Positions 6,610 to 12,012 of a stretch of 12,012 nt of DNA are shown in pieces. The translations under genes were made by a program, and so were the position numbers. Position 1 is the first letter of the stretch. Each line of letters opens with the position of its first letter. Source of the DNA: an uncultured Limosilactobacillus sp. (GTDB lineage: Bacteria > Bacillota > Bacilli > Lactobacillales > Lactobacillaceae). The notes beneath the pieces are model-generated. The model saw only the letters and a program-made list of their open reading frames with translations. It made no database searches and was not told where the DNA came from. Location of the stretch: contig NZ_CAKPXS010000049.1 in NCBI RefSeq assembly GCF_934202235.1, positions 1-12,012 of the forward strand. Direction: 5' to 3'.

Positions 6610-7464
6610 GTGTTTAATCAAAAGCCGCCCCGGTCGGTTTGGCTGACGGCAATTATCGTCCTGGTCACGCTGGGCCTGGTATGGGGGATCAGCAGGCAGA
6701 AGACGGTGGTTATCCGCACCGGTGGCATTAATGTCCGGAAGGGGCCGGGGTTGGACTATGATGCCATTGCGCAAACCAAGGCCAAGAAACGCTACCACGT
6801 GATTGCGGAGCGCAATGACTGGTATAAGATTCGCCTCGCCGACAACCAGTTTGGCTGGGTCGCGAGCTGGCTAGTGAACCGCAAGAAGCCGTTGAACAAG
6901 GTCACCCGCCTATCTGAGGCGACAATCGTCATTGACGCTGGCCACGGTGGCTCCGACTCCGGTGCAGAATACCATCGTGACAGCAAAAAGGCCAAGTACA
7001 TGGAAAAAACCTACACCTTGCAAATGGCTAACCGGGTCGCTGATGAATTACGACTGCACGGCGCGCACGTCATAATGACCCGCGATAATGACCGCTACGT
7101 CGGTTTAAGGCCGCGCCCGGCACTAGCCGAAAGTGTTCATGCTGACGCTTTTATTAGTTTCCACTACGACTCATCACCGGAGCGTAACCAGGCCAGTGGG
7201 ATCACCACCTACTATTACCATGATGGTGCGTCAAAGAAACTAGCGCGTTGTCTTGCACACCAGTACAATAACTTGCCGCTTAAAAACAAGGGGATTGATT
7301 TTGGCGATTTCCTGGTCATTCGTGATAATACGCGCCCGGCGGTTTTATGTGAAATGGGGTACATCAATACAACGAAGGACTTTCACCAAATCCGCCGCTT
7401 GAGTTATCAGCTGAAGGTTGCTCACGACGTTTCAAAGGGATTGGAAAACTATTTTGCTCAATAA
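6610..7464 (+). CDS. Membrane-anchored N-acetylmuramoyl-L-alanine amidase (SH3b + Amidase_3)
   Basis: Zinc hydrolase that cuts the bond between MurNAc and L-Ala in peptidoglycan, acting outside the membrane. Domain order: a hydrophobic anchor at about 9-27 after a short basic N-terminus (uncleaved-looking, no lipobox), a bacterial SH3 domain at about 37-90 with the INVRKGPG motif, then Amidase_3 at about 104-282. The zinc ligands are visible as His112 (DAGHGG), Glu132 (MEKTYTL) and His185 (SFHYDS), and Glu248 in CEMGY is the catalytic Glu. All residues are present, so the enzyme should be active. The GTG start is supported by AGGAGG 10 bases upstream. Its likely role is wall turnover or cell separation. 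The following kinase gene begins 14 bases later, suggesting cotranscription. Confidence 0.92.
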   Translation: MFNQKPPRSVWLTAIIVLVTLGLVWGISRQKTVVIRTGGINVRKGPGLDYDAIAQTKAKKRYHVIAERNDWYKIRLADNQFGWVASWLVNRKKPLNKVTRLSEATIVIDAGHGGSDSGAEYHRDSKKAKYMEKTYTLQMANRVADELRLHGAHVIMTRDNDRYVGLRPRPALAESVHADAFISFHYDSSPERNQASGITTYYYHDGASKKLARCLAHQYNNLPLKNKGIDFGDFLVIRDNTRPAVLCEMGYINTTKDFHQIRRLSYQLKVAHDVSKGLENYFAQ

Positions 7465-7478
7465 AAGGAATGACGCAA

Positions 7479-8324
7479 ATGATGAAGTTATCAAAGCAGT
7501 GGATTCAGCAGCTCCCGTTAACGGGTGTGACGGCGTGGCATGCCGTTAGCGGGGGCGACATTAATGAGGCCTACCAGCTGACCGCCGCTGGTCGCCGTTA
7601 CTTCATGAAGGTGCAGCCGAACCATTCAGCCACCTATTTCGACCATGAGGTTTCGGGCTTGAAAGCCATTGGTGCGGTGATTACGACACCGAAACCGCAA
7701 TACCAGGGACAAATTGATGGCGATGCCTACCTGGTCTTGAACTGGCTTGATAGCGGCAGTGGTTCCCAGTACGTCCTCGGGCAGGCGGTAGCCATGATGC
7801 ATTCACAACACCAGCAACGTTTTGGCTTTGTTGATAATCACGAAACCGGTAAGATTAAGAAAGACAACTCCTGGAATGACAGCTGGGTAGACTTCTACCT
7901 CCACCAGCGACTGGAGCCGGAAGTCGCCGCTGCCAGTGAGGCAGGACGGTGGAGCCGCTGGCGTCAGGAACACTTTCGTGCGATGTGCGACCAGTTTGGT
8001 CAGTATTACGCTGTTCATTCAGTAGTGCCCAGCCTTCTCCATGGCGACTTGTGGGCCGGCAACTATCTGTTTCTGGCGGACGGAACGCCAGCGTTAATTG
8101 ACCCGGACGCCATCTATGGTGACCCCGAATTTGACCTGGCAATGACGACGGTCTTTGGCGGCTTTGAACCAGCTTTTTACCAGGGCTACGCCAGTATTTT
8201 GCCACTTGACGACGGCCTTAATGACCGGCTTTCCTGGTACCGTTTTTATTATCTTTGCATGCACCTGGTATTGTTTGGCGAGATGTATGGTGGGGCGGTT
8301 GACAATATTCTGGCCGGTTTTTAA
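7479..8324 (+). CDS. Fructosamine/ketosamine-3-kinase family protein
   Basis: Probable ATP-dependent small-molecule kinase of the FN3K family, which phosphorylates sugar-amine adducts (ketosamines, in bacteria often ribulosamine or erythrulosamine) so that they decompose; this is known as deglycation. The 281 residues are the family length. The fold is APH-like: N-terminal GGDINEA (25-31), ATP-site Lys44 in FMKV, the family stretch WVDFYLHQRLEPE (136-148), catalytic Asp190 in HGDLWAGN (188-195), and metal-binding Asp208 in IDPDAIYGDPEFDLAM. I prefer the ATG at 7479 over 7470 because the AAAGGA site ends at 7469, which leaves 9 bases; ATG 7482 is also possible. The substrate cannot be read from sequence. 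It lies where hisS often sits in related genomes, directly before the aspS T-box. Confidence 0.85.
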   Translation: MMKLSKQWIQQLPLTGVTAWHAVSGGDINEAYQLTAAGRRYFMKVQPNHSATYFDHEVSGLKAIGAVITTPKPQYQGQIDGDAYLVLNWLDSGSGSQYVLGQAVAMMHSQHQQRFGFVDNHETGKIKKDNSWNDSWVDFYLHQRLEPEVAAASEAGRWSRWRQEHFRAMCDQFGQYYAVHSVVPSLLHGDLWAGNYLFLADGTPALIDPDAIYGDPEFDLAMTTVFGGFEPAFYQGYASILPLDDGLNDRLSWYRFYYLCMHLVLFGEMYGGAVDNILAGF

Positions 8325-8339
8325 GTTGTGAAAAGAGCC

Positions 8340-8368
8340 TTGACTTCTGCAGTAAACTTGGTTACTGT
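8340..8368 (+). promoter_or_regulatory. Probable promoter of the aspS T-box transcript
   Basis: TTGACT (8340-8345) lies 17 bases before TACTGT (8363-8368). The -35 is good and the -10 weak. It places the transcript start just upstream of the T-box stem I, which is the expected position. A second TTGACA at 8299-8304 with a poorer -10 near 8322 could be an alternative. Confidence 0.5.
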
Positions 8369-8374
8369 TAAGGG

Positions 8375-8590
8375 CGAAATGAATCGTTTGTGCCGTTGAA
8401 AAAGAGGGCACCAGCAGGACGCAATTACAGCGAGCAGGGATTGATGAAAGCCTGTGGTCGAAATGCTGGTGTTGACACTTTGGAGGCTGGGAGTTTTCCC
8501 CGCCAGCATTGTTGCTGACGTTATCAATGAGTAAAACCAAGGTGGTACCGTGCAAAAAAGCACCCTTGCAGATGCAGGGGTGCCTTTTTT
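8375..8590 (+). ncRNA. T-box riboswitch leader controlling aspS, Asp specifier
   Basis: Leader that senses uncharged tRNA and permits readthrough into aspS. Stem I is built on CACCAGCA (8409-8416) pairing perfectly with TGCTGGTG (8464-8471); its distal part has an AGCGAG/AG-bulge-like segment and a CAGG-CCTG capped loop. The specifier strand follows as TTGACAC: GAC (Asp) is 8474-8476 and is followed by A, as usual. A stem III-like hairpin pairs 8486-8490 with 8503-8507. The conserved T-box AAGGTGGTACCGTG is 8539-8552. Its AAGGTG can pair with CACCCTT (8561-8567) to form the antiterminator, which excludes the terminator. The variable base after UGG is T8546, which can wobble with the G73 discriminator of tRNA-Asp but not pair with C73 of tRNA-His. 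Start of the RNA is approximate. Confidence 0.93.
8554..8590 (+). terminator. Regulated terminator of the aspS T-box
   Basis: GCACCCTTGCA (8560-8570) pairs with TGCAGGGGTGC (8573-8583, one G-U) and is followed by six T (8585-8590), with six A upstream (8554-8559). The 5' arm is shared with the antiterminator, as expected for a transcriptional T-box. Confidence 0.92.
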
Positions 8591-8635
8591 AATGGCAAAA
8601 CGCAACCAGACGATCAATTGAAAGGAGCACTGTTG

Positions 8636-10408
8636 ATGAAACGAACAAACTATGCTGGCAACACGAACGAGGAGATGGTCGGTTCGACCGTCGTCTTAAA
8701 GGGCTGGGTTGCTAAGCAACGAAATCTCGGTGGACTGGTCTTTATTGACTTGCGCGACCGGGAAGGAATTGTCCAGTTAGTCTTTAACGAAAGCGAGAAC
8801 AAAGAGGCCTTTGAAACTGCGGACCAGTGCCGGAGTGAATATGTCATTGAGGTTTCTGGGAAAGTTCGCCTGCGAAAGGACCCTAACCCGGAGATGAAGA
8901 CGGGGAAGGTCGAAGTAGTTGTCGACACCATTAATATCCTGGCTAAGTCACAGACACCACCGTTTGCGATTACTGACGGGGTGGATGCGAGTGAAGACTT
9001 GCGGATGAAATACCGTTACCTGGACTTACGGCGTCCAGAAATGATGCGTTACCTTAAAATTCGCAGTAAGGTGACCTCGGTGGTTCACCACTACTATGAC
9101 CAACAGGGCTTCATGGACGTTGAAACGCCCGACCTGACCCGTTCGACTCCAGAAGGTGCACGGGACTACATTGTGCCATCACGGGTTTACCCAGGTCACT
9201 TTTACGCATTGCCTCAGTCGCCACAGCTATTTAAGCAGTTGTTAATGGCTGCGGGGGTTGACAAGTACTACCAACTGGCACGTTGTTTTCGTGACGAAGA
9301 CCTCCGTGGTGACCGTCAACCTGAATTTACCCAGATTGATACTGAAATGTCCTTTGCCTCTGCCAAGGATATCCAAGACGTTACCGAGGGCTTGATCAAG
9401 AAGATCATGAAGGATGTCTTAGGTGTCGACGTCAAGACACCGTTCCCACGGATGGAATGGCAAGAAGCAATGGACCGCTACGGTTCTGACAAACCTGACA
9501 CCCGCTTTGGGATGCTGATTACTGATATTTCCGACATCGTGAAGGATTCACCATTTAAGGTGTTTTCCGGGACGGTGAAGGACGGTAAGCTGGTCCGGGC
9601 CATCTGTGTTCCTGGTGGGGCCGACCATTATTCACGGAAACAAATCAGCAAGTTTGAAGACTATATCAAACGTTTCCACGCAAAGGGGCTGGCCTGGGTC
9701 AAGGTTACCGAAGACGGTTATTCCGGTCCAATTGCGAAGTTCATCGGCGACGATGCCCCAGCCCTCAACGACCGGCTGGGGGCCAAAGCCGGCGACTTGC
9801 TCTTGTTTGTTGCTGACAGTTTCCACGTCGTCTGTGACTCCTTGGGCTGGCTGCGTGAAACCATCGCTAACGAAATGGGGATGGTTGACGACAGTCAGTG
9901 GAACTACCTGTGGGTTGTTAACTGGCCAATGTTTGAATATGACGAAGGCCGTGGGCGCTGGATTGCTGCCCACCACCCGTTTACGATGCTCAACGAAGAA
10001 GACCTGCACTACTTAGAAGAGGGTGAAGACCCGCATAAGGCCCACGCCCAGAGTTACGATATCATCTTGAACGGGAACGAAATTGGTGGTGGTTCGATTC
10101 GTATTCACCGTCCAGATGTTCAGGAAAAGGTTCTCCGCGCCCTTGGCTTCACCAAGGAACGGGCAGAACAGAACTTTGGCTTCCTGATCCATGCCCTGCA
10201 GATGGGGATGCCGCCAGAAGGTGGGTTGGCCTTTGGACTTGACCGTTACGTGATGCTGCTGGCCCACGCTGATAACATCCGTGACGTCATCCCGTTCCCA
10301 AAGAACTCCAAGGCTGTTGAACCACTGACGGCTGCTCCAGGGACAGTGACGGATGAGCAGTTAGCAGAACTGCACCTGACAGTTGATGATGATAAGTCCG
10401 ACAAGTAG
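8636..10408 (+). CDS. aspS: Aspartyl-tRNA synthetase
   Basis: Class II synthetase that charges tRNA-Asp with aspartate. The length of 590 residues is normal for the bacterial type. The N-terminal OB-fold anticodon-binding domain covers about 1-105 (GWVAKQRNLGGLVFIDLRD at 23-41). Class II motif 2 is FRDEDLRGDRQPEFTQ (218-233) and motif 3 is GLAFGLDRYV near the C-terminus. The bacterial insertion (GAD) domain lies between. The Leu in RNLGG matches discriminating AspRS, not the His-type seen in many non-discriminating ones (inference from recalled sequences). I chose the ATG at 8636 because AAAGGAG (8621-8627) lies 8 bases upstream; a TTG at 8618 would start before that site. The gene is preceded by its T-box and followed after 44 bases by the YitT-family gene, with no terminator visible. 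Confidence 0.97.
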   Translation: MKRTNYAGNTNEEMVGSTVVLKGWVAKQRNLGGLVFIDLRDREGIVQLVFNESENKEAFETADQCRSEYVIEVSGKVRLRKDPNPEMKTGKVEVVVDTINILAKSQTPPFAITDGVDASEDLRMKYRYLDLRRPEMMRYLKIRSKVTSVVHHYYDQQGFMDVETPDLTRSTPEGARDYIVPSRVYPGHFYALPQSPQLFKQLLMAAGVDKYYQLARCFRDEDLRGDRQPEFTQIDTEMSFASAKDIQDVTEGLIKKIMKDVLGVDVKTPFPRMEWQEAMDRYGSDKPDTRFGMLITDISDIVKDSPFKVFSGTVKDGKLVRAICVPGGADHYSRKQISKFEDYIKRFHAKGLAWVKVTEDGYSGPIAKFIGDDAPALNDRLGAKAGDLLLFVADSFHVVCDSLGWLRETIANEMGMVDDSQWNYLWVVNWPMFEYDEGRGRWIAAHHPFTMLNEEDLHYLEEGEDPHKAHAQSYDIILNGNEIGGGSIRIHRPDVQEKVLRALGFTKERAEQNFGFLIHALQMGMPPEGGLAFGLDRYVMLLAHADNIRDVIPFPKNSKAVEPLTAAPGTVTDEQLAELHLTVDDDKSDK

Positions 10409-10452
10409 GCGCTGCTTGAAAGTTTTACTGACAGTGGAGGAAAACAACTGAA

Positions 10453-11325
10453 ATGGAAGAAATCCAGCGAATTGTCGAACGTCACCGGTACATTGGTCGT
10501 TTCGGGACGGCGATTGTCTACGCTGTCCTGGTTGCGACGGCCGTGAACCTTTTTTGGACTCCTGGTCGGATCTATTCTTCAGGAATCACCGGACTAGCGC
10601 AGTTAATTTCGACTCTGACCCTGCACGCCCCCGTTCATCTGGGGACCGGGATTATGTTGTTTGTTATCAATTCGCCGCTTTTTATCGTGGCCTGGTTTAA
10701 GATTAGTCACCGCTTTACGATCTTTACGGTGATGGCGGTTGGCTTTTCCAGTATCATGATCCACCTCTTTCACCCGGTAGCCATTACTAACGACCCACTG
10801 ATCTGTTCAATCTTTGGGGCGGTTCTCAACGGCTGCGGAACCGGGTTGTGCTTACGGTACGGGATCTCGACTGGTGGTCTCGATATTATCGGTATTTTGA
10901 TGCAACGGAAGACCAAGATGAAAATTGGGACCATCAACGTCATTTTTAATATCTTTATCGTGATGGCAGCAGGGTTCGTCTTCGGCTGGCCCAACGCCCT
11001 TGACACGACGATCGGCCTGGTCATCAATGCCAAGATGATCGACCTAGTTTATACTCGTCAGCAACTGCGCCAAGTGATGATTGTGACCGACAAGCCGGAT
11101 GAGGTGGCAAGCGAGATTCAACATAATCTGCGGCGGGGGATCACCGTTATCCGCAACGCGGAAGGTGCTTACCGTCACCGGCATGAAGACATCCTCTTTA
11201 CGGTCGTCACCGTTTATGAACTTTACTCGGTTCGTGAATCAATTTTTCGCGCAGATCCTCACGCCTTTGTCTCAATGACGGAAGCAACGGCGGTTGTCGG
11301 CAACTTTTATGAGCCAAAGCGGTAA
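10453..11325 (+). CDS. YitT-family membrane protein (DUF161 + DUF2179)
   Basis: Integral membrane protein of a widespread Firmicutes family with no established transport substrate. The 290 residues match the family. Hydrophobic segments are visible at about 17-35, 64-82, 88-106, 115-131 and 161-178, with the family motifs SSGITGLAQL (42-51) and STGGLDIIG (139-147). The C-terminal cytoplasmic DUF2179 domain covers about 205-285, starting at the VMIVTDKPDEVA stretch. The ATG at 10453 has a GGAGG site about 12 bases upstream. It is close behind aspS without an intervening terminator, so readthrough transcription under T-box control is possible. No terminator is seen after it either. Confidence 0.9.
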   Translation: MEEIQRIVERHRYIGRFGTAIVYAVLVATAVNLFWTPGRIYSSGITGLAQLISTLTLHAPVHLGTGIMLFVINSPLFIVAWFKISHRFTIFTVMAVGFSSIMIHLFHPVAITNDPLICSIFGAVLNGCGTGLCLRYGISTGGLDIIGILMQRKTKMKIGTINVIFNIFIVMAAGFVFGWPNALDTTIGLVINAKMIDLVYTRQQLRQVMIVTDKPDEVASEIQHNLRRGITVIRNAEGAYRHRHEDILFTVVTVYELYSVRESIFRADPHAFVSMTEATAVVGNFYEPKR

Positions 11326-11351
11326 AAAAAGGAAAAAAAGCTGTTCGGTAG

Positions 11352-11380
11352 TTGACGCTTGAAAAATCAGTAGTTATAAT
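11352..11380 (+). promoter_or_regulatory. Strong promoter of rpsU
   Basis: TTGACG (11352-11357) and a perfect TATAAT (11375-11380) are separated by exactly 17 bases. This is the best housekeeping-sigma promoter in the window. The predicted start near 11387 leaves a leader of about 73 bases that contains an imperfect hairpin around 11398-11421 before the GGAGGGAGG ribosome binding site. Confidence 0.9.
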
Positions 11381-11459
11381 TATTCTCGTAGTGGTAAGGC
11401 TGGGTATTTTTCCTGGCCACGGCAATACGCATTTTTAGCTCGGAGGGAGGGAATCACTG

Positions 11460-11651
11460 ATGTCAAAAACTGTCGTTCGGAAGAATGAATCCTTAGACGA
11501 CGCTCTTCGACGCTTTAAACGCTCGGTTTCACGCAACGGGACGCTCCGCGAATACCGCAAACGTGAATTCTACGAAAAGCCAAGTGTCAAACGTAAGTTG
11601 AAATCAGAGGCGGCTCGCAAGCGCAAGAATAAGCGTCGCCGTCGTTACTAA
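11460..11651 (+). CDS. rpsU: 30S ribosomal protein S21
   Basis: Small basic ribosomal protein of the 30S subunit, linked to translation initiation on the 16S rRNA 3' end. The 63 residues begin MSKTVVRKNESLDDALRRFK, the typical S21 N-terminus, followed by REYRKREFYEKPSVKRK (31-47) and a very basic C-terminal tail ending RRRRY. The ATG follows a purine-rich GGAGGGAGG site. It has its own promoter and terminator, so it forms a single-gene unit. The yqeY gene follows, a common Firmicutes order. Confidence 0.97.
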   Translation: MSKTVVRKNESLDDALRRFKRSVSRNGTLREYRKREFYEKPSVKRKLKSEAARKRKNKRRRRY

Positions 11652-11664
11652 GCTTTAGTCGGAT

Positions 11665-11705
11665 AGCTCCTGGACGAATGTTTCGCATTCGACAGGAGCT
11701 TTTTT
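11665..11705 (+). terminator. Rho-independent terminator after rpsU
   Basis: AGCTCCTG (11665-11672) pairs with CAGGAGCT (11693-11700), with a further CGAATG/CATTCG helix inside it and a TTTCG loop; six T follow (11700-11705). The yqeY ribosome binding site starts directly after the T tract, so the S21 message is strongly separated but yqeY may depend on readthrough. Confidence 0.93.
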
Positions 11706-11720
11706 GAAGGAGGAAATATC

Positions 11721-12012
11721 GTGAGTTTACTTGATACGTTAAAGTCAGATATGATTAAGGCAATGAAGGCCCGTGACAAGGACACGCTCAGCGTTGTCCG
11801 GATGCTGAAGGCTGCCGTTCAAAACGAACAAATTGAACTGGGCCATGACCTGACTCCAGATGAAGAAATCAGTGTTTTGAACCGTGAATACAAGCAACGG
11901 AAGGAATCACTGGCAGAGTTCAAGAAGGCCGGCCGTGACGACTTGATCAAAAAGACGACGGCTGAAATGAAGGTCGTTGAGAAGTACCTGCCTAAGCAGT
12001 TGTCAGATGACG
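11721..12012 (+). CDS. yqeY: GatB/YqeY domain-containing protein (partial, 3' end cut)
   Basis: Small helical protein of the YqeY family, related to the C-terminal tRNA-binding domain of the GatB amidotransferase subunit; its exact role is not settled. The window holds 97 codons, beginning MSLLDTLKSDMIKAMKARDK and containing LSVVRMLKAA (23-32) and the characteristic EKYLPKQLSDD at the cut end; the family is about 147-150 residues long. The GTG start is supported by AAGGAGG at 11707-11713. It follows the rpsU terminator by 15 bases with no visible promoter of its own. Confidence 0.93.
   Translation, partial: MSLLDTLKSDMIKAMKARDKDTLSVVRMLKAAVQNEQIELGHDLTPDEEISVLNREYKQRKESLAEFKKAGRDDLIKKTTAEMKVVEKYLPKQLSDD

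Noticed and set aside
8476..8478. CAC read as a His specifier making this a hisS-type T-box
   Set aside because: The base after CAC is T, not the usual purine, the T-box variable base T8546 does not fit tRNA-His C73, and the regulated gene is aspS.
8094..8617. Minus-strand frames of 153 and 98 codons across the kinase end and T-box
   Set aside because: They lie antisense to the T-box RNA and the kinase gene, both well supported; the translations show no recognisable features.
8618..8635. Upstream TTG start for aspS
   Set aside because: The TTG precedes the AAAGGAG site that serves ATG 8636, and AspRS proteins normally begin close to the KRTxYAG stretch.
1..12012. Mobile element, phage, CRISPR or defence system
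   Set aside because: No transposase, integrase, direct-repeat array, attachment site or defence-type protein was seen; gene content and composition appear uniform and housekeeping.

Overview
The window is an ordinary, gene-dense chromosomal segment of a lactic acid bacterium, most likely a Lactobacillaceae member close to Limosilactobacillus. That genus-level call is inferred from the protein sequences, from a GC content that looks close to 50%, and from the gene order. I saw no insertion sequence, prophage, CRISPR array, tRNA or rRNA gene. Every substantial reading frame I accept is a housekeeping or small conserved-type gene with a good ribosome binding site.

Layout: the last 26 codons of an unidentified plus-strand gene (1-81) converge on L-lactate dehydrogenase (minus strand, 144-1097) and share a bidirectional terminator with it. 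A divergent promoter region (1098-1320) separates ldh from a small basic protein gene (1321-1644) that has its own promoter and terminator. A plus-strand run follows: prmA (ribosomal protein L11 methyltransferase), rsmE (16S rRNA m3U1498 methyltransferase), a small four-helix membrane protein, rel (bifunctional (p)ppGpp synthetase/hydrolase) and dtd (D-aminoacyl-tRNA deacylase), closed by a terminator at 6556-6588. Next come a membrane-anchored SH3b/Amidase_3 cell-wall hydrolase and a fructosamine-kinase-family protein. A T-box riboswitch (about 8375-8590) then controls aspS, followed by a YitT-family membrane protein. A strong promoter starts rpsU (ribosomal protein S21), which has its own terminator, and the window ends inside a yqeY gene.

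Functionally the region centres on translation and its quality control: two ribosome-modifying methyltransferases, D-Tyr/D-amino acid editing of tRNA, AspRS under tRNA-sensing control, S21, YqeY, and the stringent response alarmone enzyme. Wall remodelling and central fermentation (ldh) lie alongside.

The points most worth a second look are regulatory. The aspS T-box has an overlapping GACAC specifier region with the Asp register favoured, and no hisS lies between it and aspS. A 13-bp near-perfect dyad sits exactly between the divergent ldh and small-ORF promoters. Rel has an Asp in place of the usual hydrophobic residue in its DGxTKL hydrolase-domain motif. LDH lacks the histidine of the classical fructose-1,6-bisphosphate site. 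I did not find a convincing new multi-gene system.
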